This document shows, in pieces, positions 44,269-51,857 of a stretch of 64,000 nucleotides of DNA (its first letter is position 1; each line of letters opens with the position of its first letter). The notes beneath the pieces are model-generated. The model worked only from the letters and a program-made list of their open reading frames with translations. It was not told the DNA's origin and did no database searches. The translations under genes were made by a program, and so were the position numbers. Where the stretch lies: assembly GCF_027111355.2 (NCBI RefSeq), contig NZ_CP114291.2:3038001-3102000 (forward strand), in the 5' to 3' direction. The stretch comes from Flavobacterium eburneipallidum (lineage in GTDB: Bacteria > Bacteroidota > Bacteroidia > Flavobacteriales > Flavobacteriaceae).

Positions 44269-45549
44269 TTATTTACTGAAATAGAATTTGATTATATCGG
44301 CTATTACTTTGGAGCTCTCCAAAATATCATTTTCAATAGTTAAAAGATTTCCGTGAGCAAACTTACCTAATAAACCTTCAATATCAGAATTTTTAGCTAA
44401 CCAACTTTTAGTCAAGGAAAAGAAATTTATTTCATTTTGTTCTAAAATCATATCTGTTCCTGCTTGTTTTAGAAATTTTTTATAAATCTGGTCACTTTTA
44501 GAAATTTCAGGGTCATCATTATAATGAACTCTCGCAGCTACTTCTAATAGTAGCCTTAATGACATTCCAATAATTGGTAATACAGTTTTATCTTTTCTAT
44601 GGTTATCATAAATTAGTACTATTGCTCTATACAAATCATTAACTTTTCCTTTTTTTAATTCTAATGTACCTCCAAATAATAAATCAATGGGTTTTGTTAT
44701 TGGTGTCTTTCTTGGCGTTTTACTTGCTTCATCATTTTCTTTGACTACATGAGCTTTAAGCGGATAAGATTTTTTATTTTTATCATACGGAGCAACAAAA
44801 TCTTTTAATTTTGGTTCATTTTCAAGTAAAGGTTCTAAAAGTTTTCCTCTATTTTTTCTTGTACTAATTTTTTTTGAAGTTATTGCTTTATCAATTTCTT
44901 TAAATATAGTGCTTGATTGTTCTTCCGTATAGTTTGAGATAAAACCTTTATTAGGCTCAAACTTAAAACCAATTGCTTTTAAATTATCATTATTCAAAAC
45001 TTCTTCTTTAACAAACCGTTGGTTTAGATGATGGTTTTGACTTATTAAACCTGTTTGTTCTTCAAACCATAGAAAATCACTTTTCTGTTGTCCTCTATGA
45101 ATATGTAAAAAATAATCTCTTTCTAGTGGTTTCCATGTCCCATCGTCAATATGCTTCCTTTCAATATTGTTTAATGCTATTGAGCTTTCACAAAGATTAC
45201 AAGGAATTTCTTTGAGACTTACTAGTTCGTCTACGTTTTTGTATTTTAGCTTAATACCTTGCTCTAAATATTCTTTTTCATTTTGTAAATATTTAAGTAT
45301 TGCAATTCTACGATTTCCGTCATAAACAATAAATTTCCCATCTTTTAAAACAACAGTAGGTAGTTCACTTAAATCGTAATAGCTACCCATATCAAGAATG
45401 AGTTTCTGTAAATTCCATTTTTTATCATCATTTATTGCCCTCTCAATAATTTCAAAATCTGATAAATTAACATCAATTGGATCTCTTGGATTTTCACTCC
45501 ATAAATTTAAATGTTCAACTTTAATGTGTTTAATCTCTTGCTTATTCAT
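44269..45549 (-). CDS. ParB/sulfiredoxin-fold protein with C-terminal helical domain
   Basis: A 426-residue protein. The N-terminus (HIKVEHLNLWSENPRDP ... VYDGNRRIAILKYL, residues about 7-85) is the ParB/Srx nucleotide-binding fold; DGNRR at 77-81 stands for the family's GxxR box. A pair of Cys in IPCNLCES follows. The C-terminal ~150 residues are helical (LYRAIVLIYDNHRKDKT, SLRLLLEVAARVHYND, LGKFAHGNLLTIENDI) and have a HEPN-like look, though no RX4-6H motif. No HTH is evident, so plain chromosome-partition ParB is unlikely. It is translated just before the methyltransferase. The ATG at 45549 is chosen over 45576 (upstream residues not conserved-looking). Confidence 0.75.
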   Translation of the reverse strand: MNKQEIKHIKVEHLNLWSENPRDPIDVNLSDFEIIERAINDDKKWNLQKLILDMGSYYDLSELPTVVLKDGKFIVYDGNRRIAILKYLQNEKEYLEQGIKLKYKNVDELVSLKEIPCNLCESSIALNNIERKHIDDGTWKPLERDYFLHIHRGQQKSDFLWFEEQTGLISQNHHLNQRFVKEEVLNNDNLKAIGFKFEPNKGFISNYTEEQSSTIFKEIDKAITSKKISTRKNRGKLLEPLLENEPKLKDFVAPYDKNKKSYPLKAHVVKENDEASKTPRKTPITKPIDLLFGGTLELKKGKVNDLYRAIVLIYDNHRKDKTVLPIIGMSLRLLLEVAARVHYNDDPEISKSDQIYKKFLKQAGTDMILEQNEINFFSLTKSWLAKNSDIEGLLGKFAHGNLLTIENDILESSKVIADIIKFYFSK

Positions 45550-45748
45550 GTGCTGATTTTTGAAAATTATTATCAATTCTTAACTTTAATTATTTTGGTT
45601 AAAGCCATTTATAATACATTAGTTAGATTATATTTGTTATTCCAATAATTAATCAAACCTAACAATTTCCCTTACAAAAACCTAATCTCCTCAAAAAATA
45701 AATTCCTGTAAACCAGCAATTCTTTCAATTTCATACCAAAACATTAAA

Positions 45749-45776
45749 AATCTGTGTTAATCCGTGAAATCTGTGG
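45749..45776. repeat. right repeat arm flanking the ParB/methyltransferase island
   Basis: AATCTGTGTTAATCCGTGAAATCTGTGG; see 43293. The two arms enclose exactly the two genes of the island. Confidence 0.5.
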
Positions 45777-45794
45777 CAAATTTTTTCAAGCACA

Positions 45795-45868
45795 CTAATA
45801 AACAAATTCTTCATTCGTCAAATTCAAATCAGGTATTGGAAACTTTAAACTTCGGATAAAAATTTTGT
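45795..45868 (-). pseudogene. duplicated 3' end of the 46793-47428 lipoprotein gene
   Basis: Bases 45798-45868 match 46796-46866 with only two differences over 71 bases. Translated on the minus strand this gives KIFIRSLKFPIPDLNLTNEEFVY and a stop: the last 23 residues of the lipoprotein with one Met-to-Ile change. The rest of the gene is missing, so it is a fragment. The transposase gene lies between the two copies. Confidence 0.88.
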
Positions 45869-45877
45869 GGAATTTCA

Positions 45878-45908
45878 CCTTTGTCAAAGTTCAAAACTTT
45901 GACAAAGG
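45878..45908. repeat. 31-base palindrome CCTTTGTCAAAGTT beside the transposase gene
   Basis: CCTTTGTCAAAGTT, loop CAA, AACTTTGACAAAGG: perfect 14-base arms. The same arms recur at 48901-48931 with loop TTA, and degraded copies lie at 46672-46686 and 46735-46764. Confidence 0.85.
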
Positions 45909-45987
45909 TTTCCTTAAGGTTTTATCCCACTTTAAACTTACTCGTTTTTGTGATTCAATCTTTGCAAAAGATTCCTAAAACAAACTA

Positions 45988-46602
45988 TCAAAAATTAAAA
46001 TCAAACTTTGGCGGATGGTGGTGAGAATAAATAAAATTATTGAGGTCTCCAAAAAGCATTATCGTTTCATCACGCATTAAATTTGTTTTAGAATTTGATA
46101 AGATTGAAGAATATGAAGAAAACAAATATGTTTCAAAATTTTGTTTTAAATCGATTGGATTTAAATGAATATAGATGATTAGATTTATCAAATATTCTTC
46201 GCTGCCAATTCGTTTTCTTTTGAATGGAGATTCTAGTAATGCACCGTGTCTATTGTTAATTTTATTGTAGGCTTGACTGTAACTACTAGTAAATTTGCCG
46301 ATTTGCTTACTAACTATAGCATCAAAAGAATGCAAACCTTTGTTTACTTTGGCTTTATCAAGCTCTGAAATTTTGGCAAAGATCTTAATTTCAGTTTCCG
46401 ACTTCACTTTTATGATAAAATGGAAATGATTCGGCATCAAACAATACGCATACACATCACAAACGGGAATTACATAAGCTGCAAATTTTTTCAAAAAGAA
46501 CAAATAATTTTCTTTAGTGCTGAATATATTCTCACTATTTATACCTCTGTTATAAATATGATAGTAAGTATAAGATTCCAAAATTTCATTTCTAATATCC
46601 AT
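45988..46602 (-). CDS. REP-associated Y1/HUH transposase
   Basis: A 204-residue protein of the Y1 transposase superfamily (REP-associated tyrosine transposase). N-terminal YTYYHIYNRGINSENIF; HUH in CLMPNHFHFIIKV with His59 and His61; SYSQAYNKINNRHGALLESPFKRKRI for the Tyr helix and following loop; IIYIHLNPID. These are single-copy, domesticated-looking relatives of IS200/IS605 enzymes that act on short palindromes. It is flanked by CTTTGTCAAAG palindromes and a 71-base direct repeat. An intact reading frame suggests function. Confidence 0.9.
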   Translation of the reverse strand: MDIRNEILESYTYYHIYNRGINSENIFSTKENYLFFLKKFAAYVIPVCDVYAYCLMPNHFHFIIKVKSETEIKIFAKISELDKAKVNKGLHSFDAIVSKQIGKFTSSYSQAYNKINNRHGALLESPFKRKRIGSEEYLINLIIYIHLNPIDLKQNFETYLFSSYSSILSNSKTNLMRDETIMLFGDLNNFIYSHHHPPKFDFNF

Positions 46603-46671
46603 TTTATCTCTTTTTGATTCCTTAAGTTTTTAAAGTTGTTTCCATTTAAACTTTCTAATTTTGGCAATTTC

Positions 46672-46764
46672 AACTTTGTCAAAGTTTCCTAAAGGTTGAT
46701 TTTTCCTTTTAACTTACTAGTTCTAGCAATTTTATCTTTGTCAAAGTTCAAAACTTTTACCAAG
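46672..46764. repeat. two decayed CTTTGTCAAAG palindromes
   Basis: 46672-46686 reads AACTTTGTCAAAGTT, palindromic by itself. 46735-46764 reads CTTTGTCAAAGTTCAAAAC then TTTTACCAAG, with two mismatches relative to the intact palindrome at 45878. Both lie upstream of the transposase gene. Confidence 0.65.
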
Positions 46765-46792
46765 ATATTTTAAAGACTTAAGCACAATTCAT

Positions 46793-47428
46793 TCAATAAA
46801 CAAATTCCTCATTCGTCAAATTCAAATCAGGCATTGGAAACTTTAAACTTCGGATAAAAATTTTGTCTTGAATATAATTCCCATAAGACAAATCTTTAGC
46901 GAAGCAAAAAATAAATTTATTGGGTTTATCACTGGGTAAATGATCTAAATATTTTTGTACATCTTCTCTTTTGACAACTACTTCATTAACAGAAATTTGA
47001 TTGTTTTTATCAAAGAAAACAATCAAGCCAAATTTCGGTTGCTTCATTTTATAATACACTTTCGTGAAAGGCAGAAAAGCCATATTCTTGCCAATCGTAT
47101 CCGCATAAGCATAATAATTTTCGGCAGCTTCATTTTTGTGAGCGACTTCTTTTCGTTTTTTTTCTTGCAGTTTCATCACTTCGGGAATTACCAATCGCAA
47201 AGGCAATCGCTTATCGATATTGAAAATCCAATTGGTAGAAATTATTGAATTTTTTCTATTGACTTCCGCCAAAGTATCTTTTCCGTTGGTTCTAAAAAAA
47301 ATATAAGTTGGCGAATGGTCTTTGACATCTGAAACTACAGTTATATTGGATTTGGGTAACAAAATATCTTCTTTTTGTCCGCAAGAAAATAAGACAAAAA
47401 ACAAAATTAAAGTGGCGTATTTCATCAT
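46793..47428 (-). CDS. lipoprotein of unknown function
   Basis: A 211-residue lipoprotein (MMKYATLILFFVLFS then Cys). No known domain recognised; the middle has KRLPLRLVIPEVMKLQEKKRKEVAHKNEAAENYYAYADTIGKN, and the C-terminus is KIFIRSLKFPMPDLNLTNEEFVY. ATGATG overlaps the folP stop by four bases, so either Met may start. It is translationally coupled to folP, probably by chance of position; a folate link is not implied. Its 3' end is duplicated at 45.8 kb. Confidence 0.75.
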   Translation of the reverse strand: MMKYATLILFFVLFSCGQKEDILLPKSNITVVSDVKDHSPTYIFFRTNGKDTLAEVNRKNSIISTNWIFNIDKRLPLRLVIPEVMKLQEKKRKEVAHKNEAAENYYAYADTIGKNMAFLPFTKVYYKMKQPKFGLIVFFDKNNQISVNEVVVKREDVQKYLDHLPSDKPNKFIFCFAKDLSYGNYIQDKIFIRSLKFPMPDLNLTNEEFVY

Positions 47429-48252
47429 TTGGCATTCATTTTATCAAACAAACGAACACATTCCACGGCTTCTTTCACATCATGAACCCGAAGGATTTTG
47501 ACTCCTTTGGTCAACGCAATCGTGTTTAAAACTGTCGTTCCGTTGAGCGCTTCATCTGCTGAAGACTCTAGCGTTTTATAAATCATCGATTTTCTGGAAA
47601 CTCCAGCCAGTAAAGGCAATTCTAGCATTTGAAACAATTCCATTTTTTGCAACACTTCATAATTCTGTTCCAATGTTTTGGCAAAACCAAAGCCTGGATC
47701 AACAATCAAATCATTGATTCCTAAACTTCGGGCTTGGGCAATTTTTTCAGAGAAATAGAACAAAATTTCCTTAACAATATTCTCATAATTGGTAAAGGTT
47801 TGCATCGTTTGTGGCGTGCCTCGCATGTGCATCATAATATACGGAACATTATATTTGGCAATAGTTTCCAGCATTTTATCATCCAAATTTCCTGCTGAAA
47901 TATCGTTGATAATCGCTGCTCCGTTTTGGATACAAGCTTTGACAACTTCACTTCTAAAAGTATCGATGGAAAGTATAATTTCTGGAAAATGTTTTAAAAT
48001 CAACTGAATTATAGGGAGGATTCGTTGCAACTCTTCGGCTTCCGAAACAAACTCGGCATTGGGCTTACTGGAATACGCTCCAATATCAATAAAAGTCGCT
48101 CCATCGGTCAGCATTTTCTCTACTTTCAGCAGAATTTCTTCATCGCTTTTATACTTTCCGCCATCAAAAAAAGAATTGGGCGTTAGGTTTAGAATTCCCA
48201 TTACTTTAGGTGTGGCTAAATCAATCAGTTGTCCATTGCAGTTTATTGTCAT
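47425..48252 (-). CDS. folP: dihydropteroate synthase
   Basis: A 275-residue DHPS making dihydropteroate from pABA and the pterin pyrophosphate; the sulfonamide target. MTINCNGQLIDLATPKVMGILNLTPNSFFDGG aligns with the E. coli start, FIDIGAYSSKPNAEFVSEAEELQR, and DLIVDPGFGFAKTLEQNYE. I chose the ATG at 48252; an ATG at 48288 (MEEVRLTNFDWK) is also possible, and one at 48339 is excluded by the -7 box at 48326-48333. Downstream gene is overlapped by four bases. Confidence 0.93.
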   Translation of the reverse strand: MTINCNGQLIDLATPKVMGILNLTPNSFFDGGKYKSDEEILLKVEKMLTDGATFIDIGAYSSKPNAEFVSEAEELQRILPIIQLILKHFPEIILSIDTFRSEVVKACIQNGAAIINDISAGNLDDKMLETIAKYNVPYIMMHMRGTPQTMQTFTNYENIVKEILFYFSEKIAQARSLGINDLIVDPGFGFAKTLEQNYEVLQKMELFQMLELPLLAGVSRKSMIYKTLESSADEALNGTTVLNTIALTKGVKILRVHDVKEAVECVRLFDKMNAK

Positions 48253-48303
48253 TTTCCAATCAAAATTCGTTAGTCTTACTTCTTCCATCCAATAAATATT
48301 CCT

Positions 48304-48333
48304 TATTTTTGGAGAAATTTTTAGACAAATATA
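48304..48333. promoter_or_regulatory. interleaved divergent promoters of folP and the DUF1599 gene
   Basis: Plus strand: TATTTTTG at 48304-48311 for DUF1599 (ATG at 48343). Minus strand: TATATTTG at 48326-48333 for folP. The two transcripts would start almost back to back near 48318, so the RNA polymerase sites overlap. Confidence 0.6.
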
Positions 48334-48342
48334 CAGCATTAA

Positions 48343-48885
48343 ATGAATAGTACTTCACAACAATATGATAGTGTAATTGCAATATGTCGCACACTATTTA
48401 TCAATAAAATGACAGATTACGGAAGTGCTTGGCGCATTTTGAGATTGCCTTCCTTGACCGATCAAATCTTCATCAAAGCCCAAAGAATAAGAAGTCTGCA
48501 AGAAAATGAGGTTCGAAAAATAGACGAAGACGAAACAGGCGAATTTATCGGAATCATCAATTATTCGATTATGGCATTAATACAACTGGAATTGGGCGTT
48601 GTGGATCAACCCGATTTGAATGTGGAAGAAGCTACCGTTTTATACGATGCCAAAGTAAAACTGACCAAAGATTTAATGGAAGCCAAAAACCACGATTATG
48701 GCGAGGCTTGGCGCGAAATGAGAGTGAGTTCGCTAACGGATTTGATTTTGCAAAAACTGCTTCGTGTCAAACAAATTGAAGACAATAAAGGAAAAACATT
48801 AGTATCAGAAGGAATTGATGCGAATTATCAGGATATGTTGAATTATTCGGTTTTTGCTTTGATACTTATGAAAAAGGTGGAATAA
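48343..48885 (+). CDS. DUF1599 protein
   Basis: A 180-residue protein of the DUF1599 family, with an internal duplication: TLFINKMTDYGSAWRILRLPSLTDQIFIKAQRI (about 16-49) resembles DLMEAKNHDYGEAWREMRVSSLTDLILQKLLRV (about 108-140), and INYSIMALIQLE resembles LNYSVFALILMKK. Both repeats keep DYGxAWR. DUF1599 is thought to be linked with nucleotide metabolism but has no firm assignment. The gene is divergent from folP. Confidence 0.85.
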   Translation: MNSTSQQYDSVIAICRTLFINKMTDYGSAWRILRLPSLTDQIFIKAQRIRSLQENEVRKIDEDETGEFIGIINYSIMALIQLELGVVDQPDLNVEEATVLYDAKVKLTKDLMEAKNHDYGEAWREMRVSSLTDLILQKLLRVKQIEDNKGKTLVSEGIDANYQDMLNYSVFALILMKKVE

Positions 48886-48900
48886 AAAATAACTCTGAAA

Positions 48901-48931
48901 CCTTTGTCAAAGTTTTAAACTTTGACAAAGG
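48901..48931. repeat. 31-base palindrome CCTTTGTCAAAGTT
   Basis: Arms identical to those at 45878-45908 (loop TTA). No T-run, between DUF1599 and BT_3928 genes. Same family as the palindromes around the Y1 transposase. Confidence 0.85.
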
Positions 48932-48950
48932 TTATTTCTTAAATAAAACT

Positions 48951-50051
48951 ATGAAAAACTTTATCACTCAATTCTCCCGAATTTTCGTTGGGATTTTATT
49001 CATCATTTCTGGACTAATCAAACTTAATGATCCTATTGGGTTTTCGTATAAACTAGACGAATATTTCAGCGAACCGATATTCAATATGCCGTTTTTTGTG
49101 CCTTATTCATTAGCAATTGCTTTGTTTTTGGTCATTCTCGAAGTGGTTTTGGGTGTGATGTTGCTTATTGGTTACAAATCAAAATTCACGATTTGGAGTT
49201 TGTTGCTTTTGGTTACGCTTTTCACATTTCTTACTTTTTATTCGGCTTATTTTGATGTGGTAAAAGACTGTGGTTGTTTTGGTGATGCTTTGCACTTAAC
49301 GCCTTGGCAATCTTTTTCGAAAGATATTATTTTATTGTTTTTTATCTTGATTTTGTTCTTCAATAAAAAATTAATCAAACCTTTATTTACGGACAAAATC
49401 CAAAACATCTTGGCTCTAACCAGCATAGTTTTATGTTTTTTTATGGGCTATTGGGTCATCAATCATTTGCCATTGAAAGATTTTAGACCTTATAAAGTTG
49501 GAACCAATATTAGAAAAGACATGACGATTCCGGATAACGCTCCAAAAAGCGTAGTAGAAATGGTTTTTATCTATAAAGTGAATGGTGTTGACAAAGAATT
49601 TACCGAAAAAGATTTAATGTTACTTCCCGAAGGTGCTGAATTTGTGGACAGAAAAGACAAAATTATTGTGCAAGGTTACTTACCTCCTATTCACGATTTC
49701 AAACTCGATTTAGAAGGAGAAGACAAAACGGATTTTGTTTTAGGACAAGAAAAAGCCTTACTCATTGTAGCTTACGATTTAGAAAAAGCCAATCCAGAGG
49801 CGATGCAAAACCTCAACAAATTAGAAAAAGAAGCCAAAGCCAAAGGCTATTATACAGCAATATTAACCGGTTCTTCGAGCGAACTGATTGAGGCTGCAAA
49901 AAAGAAATACAGCATCGCATTTGACGTTCTTTTTTGTGACGCTACGGCTTTGAAAACAATCGAAAGAGCCAATCCAAGTTTTGTAATTTTGAATTATGGA
50001 ACCATCAAACAAAAAGTACATTATAACGACTTGATAGATTTGAATTTGTAA
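48951..50051 (+). CDS. BT_3928-family DoxX-type membrane protein
   Basis: A 366-residue protein. The N-terminal DoxX/MauE-like part (about 1-135, RIFVGILFIISGLIKLNDPIGFSYKLDEYF) has four or five membrane helices and the CGCFGDALHLTPWQSF motif with a Cys pair, as in MauE/vitamin K reductase relatives that carry electrons to thioredoxins. The C-terminal part (about 185-366) is soluble and thioredoxin-like in outline. A TlpA thioredoxin gene lies two genes downstream, so the group may serve periplasmic disulfide exchange. This is inferred. Confidence 0.85.
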   Translation: MKNFITQFSRIFVGILFIISGLIKLNDPIGFSYKLDEYFSEPIFNMPFFVPYSLAIALFLVILEVVLGVMLLIGYKSKFTIWSLLLLVTLFTFLTFYSAYFDVVKDCGCFGDALHLTPWQSFSKDIILLFFILILFFNKKLIKPLFTDKIQNILALTSIVLCFFMGYWVINHLPLKDFRPYKVGTNIRKDMTIPDNAPKSVVEMVFIYKVNGVDKEFTEKDLMLLPEGAEFVDRKDKIIVQGYLPPIHDFKLDLEGEDKTDFVLGQEKALLIVAYDLEKANPEAMQNLNKLEKEAKAKGYYTAILTGSSSELIEAAKKKYSIAFDVLFCDATALKTIERANPSFVILNYGTIKQKVHYNDLIDLNL

Positions 50052-50072
50052 TTCGAAAAAGAGGTTTAAATT

Positions 50073-50348
50073 ATGAGCAGAAAAGAACAGCGAAAAAAAA
50101 GGAAACGCATAAAAATGATACTGATTGTGGTTAGTTTTTTCCTATTCGGGTTAGGCTACTACCTCTTGAATGTAGTTTCAATGATTTATCAAGTGCCGTT
50201 TGGCCCAACATTTCATGTGATTTTGGGTTGCAGTTTAATGGCTATTGCGCTTGTTTATGACATTTATGCCATTAAAACACTTTATTTTAAAAAGAAAAAC
50301 AAAAAAACAAAACCTGTTTTTTTAGAAGATGATTTCAAAAATTTATAA
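50073..50348 (+). CDS. small membrane protein
   Basis: A 91-residue protein with a Lys/Arg-rich start (MSRKEQRKKRKRIKMI), two membrane helices (about 15-35 and 45-65) and a basic C-terminus. Family not recognised. It is 21 bases after the BT_3928 gene and 7 bases before the TlpA gene, so part of that operon; it may be a membrane anchor or assembly factor. Confidence 0.7.
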   Translation: MSRKEQRKKRKRIKMILIVVSFFLFGLGYYLLNVVSMIYQVPFGPTFHVILGCSLMAIALVYDIYAIKTLYFKKKNKKTKPVFLEDDFKNL

Positions 50349-50355
50349 CCTATAA

Positions 50356-50850
50356 ATGAAAAAAACACTTGTATTATTAACCCTTTTGATGATTATTTCT
50401 TGCACCAATGCGCAAAAAACAGCCTTTTCAAAAGAAGCTTTAACAGAAACATTATTAGCCACTGATGGCAGTCAAGTTGCTTTTGGAGACATTCTTAAAA
50501 AACATCAAGGCAAAACTTTGGTTATCGAAGTGTGGGCATCTTGGTGTGGCGATTGTGTAAAAGCTATGCCTAAAATAAAAGAATTGCAAGCCAACAATCC
50601 TGATGTGGATTATGTATTTATATCAATGGATAAAACAGCTGACAAATGGAAAAACGGCATCGAAAAACACGAACTCAAAGGAGAACACTTCATGGCTAAC
50701 GACCAAATGAAAGGCGTTTTTGGGAAAGCCATCGATTTAGACTGGATTCCGAGATACATCATCATTGACAAAACAGGAAAAATTGTGATTTACAGAGCAA
50801 TTGAAACCGATTTTGAGAAGATAAATGCAACGCTGAAAGAATTGAAATAA
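50356..50850 (+). CDS. TlpA-like thioredoxin lipoprotein
   Basis: A 164-residue thioredoxin-fold protein with lipoprotein signal (MKKTLVLLTLLMIIS then Cys) and active site WASWCGDCVKAMPKI at about residues 56-70. The FISMDKTADKWKNGIEKH and IPRYIIIDKTGKIVIY segments are typical of TlpA/ResA/peroxiredoxin-like reductases. It would reduce disulfides in the periplasm. The cis-Pro is in WIPRY. Upstream BT_3928 could supply electrons. Confidence 0.9.
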   Translation: MKKTLVLLTLLMIISCTNAQKTAFSKEALTETLLATDGSQVAFGDILKKHQGKTLVIEVWASWCGDCVKAMPKIKELQANNPDVDYVFISMDKTADKWKNGIEKHELKGEHFMANDQMKGVFGKAIDLDWIPRYIIIDKTGKIVIYRAIETDFEKINATLKELK

Positions 50851-50868
50851 GTAATTTAAAAAATTTGA

Positions 50869-50960
50869 CCACAAATTACACCAATTTTCAAAACAACTAA
50901 AATTAGTGTAATTCAATTTTAAATTTGAATACGATTTGTGAAAATTCGTGTAATTCGTGG
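50869..50960. repeat. CCACAAATTACACC inverted repeat
   Basis: CCACAAATTACACCAATTTTC (50869) pairs with GAAAATTCGTGTAATTCGTGG (50960), two mismatches in 21, across a 50-base loop that contains its own partial copy (AGTGTAATTCAATTTTAAAT). No T-run. Confidence 0.75.
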
Positions 50961-51047
50961 CTGGAAAATTTAAAAACAGATTCCATGAATTTCAATGGCA
51001 AGGACAATAAAAATTAAGAATACTAAAAACAATAAAATAGAACTAAA

Positions 51048-51800
51048 ATGAGAAAGAAAATTGTAGCTGGAAATTGGAAAATGCATAAAAATGCAGAGCA
51101 AACTAAAGAATTATTAAACGAACTAATAGCAAAAATCCCTGCAGGTATTGAGTCACAAGTTATTGTAGCTCCAACATTTGTAAACCTAGCTTCGGCGGTA
51201 GATCATTTAGCTGCTACAGCTATTGGTGTGGCTGCACAAAATGTTCACCAAGCTGAAGGTGGTGCTTTTACTGGCGAAATATCAGCTGATATGCTAACAA
51301 GCGTTGGTGTAAATACCGTAATTTTAGGACATTCAGAGCGTAGAGCTATTTTTCATGAAACGGATGCTTTGATTGCAAGCAAAGTAGATACCGCTTTGAA
51401 ACACGATATGACTGTTATTTTTTGCTTTGGTGAAGAATTGAAAGACCGTCAATCAGGAAATCACTTCAACATCGTAGAAAATCAATTGCGTGATGGTTTG
51501 TTTCATATCGAAGCTGCAAATTGGGAGAAAGTAGTTTTGGCTTACGAACCAGTTTGGGCTATTGGAACTGGCGAAACAGCAAGTCCAGAACAAGCACAAG
51601 AGATGCACGAATTCATCAGAGAAACGGTTCTTAAAGCCTTTAGCAAAGAGGTTGCTGAAAATGTTTCTATCCTTTATGGTGGAAGTGTGAAACCAGATAA
51701 TGCTAAAGAAATTTTCTCTAAACCAGATGTTGACGGAGGTCTTATTGGTGGAGCTGCACTTAAAGCAGACGATTTTGTTGCGATCGTAACGGCTATCTAA
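51048..51800 (+). CDS. tpiA: triose-phosphate isomerase
   Basis: A 250-residue TIM barrel interconverting dihydroxyacetone phosphate and glyceraldehyde 3-phosphate. Lys in GNWKMHKN, His in LGHSERRAIFHE, catalytic Glu in AYEPVWAIGTG, phosphate loop LYGGSVKPDNA and GGLIGGAALKADDF. Length is normal. A TlpA operon lies upstream, separated by a repeat. A terminator follows. Confidence 0.97.
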   Translation: MRKKIVAGNWKMHKNAEQTKELLNELIAKIPAGIESQVIVAPTFVNLASAVDHLAATAIGVAAQNVHQAEGGAFTGEISADMLTSVGVNTVILGHSERRAIFHETDALIASKVDTALKHDMTVIFCFGEELKDRQSGNHFNIVENQLRDGLFHIEAANWEKVVLAYEPVWAIGTGETASPEQAQEMHEFIRETVLKAFSKEVAENVSILYGGSVKPDNAKEIFSKPDVDGGLIGGAALKADDFVAIVTAI

Positions 51801-51819
51801 ATAATCTAAATATTATTGC

Positions 51820-51857
51820 TAAAATCCCTAATTATAAAAATAGTTAGGGATTTTTTT
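51820..51857. terminator. bidirectional terminator between tpiA and cysteine desulfurase
   Basis: AAAATCCCTAA pairs with TTAGGGATTTTTTT across a 12-base loop. Convergent genes; the T-run covers the last two bases of the opposite stop codon. Confidence 0.88.

Noticed and set aside
43333..45549. Complete restriction-modification system
   Set aside because: A methyltransferase is present but neither gene carries a recognisable restriction nuclease motif; the partner is ParB-fold.
45577..46800. CRISPR array suspected from repeated CTTTGTCAAAG words
   Set aside because: Spacing is irregular, repeats are palindromic and differ in loop, there are no spacers of equal length and no cas genes.
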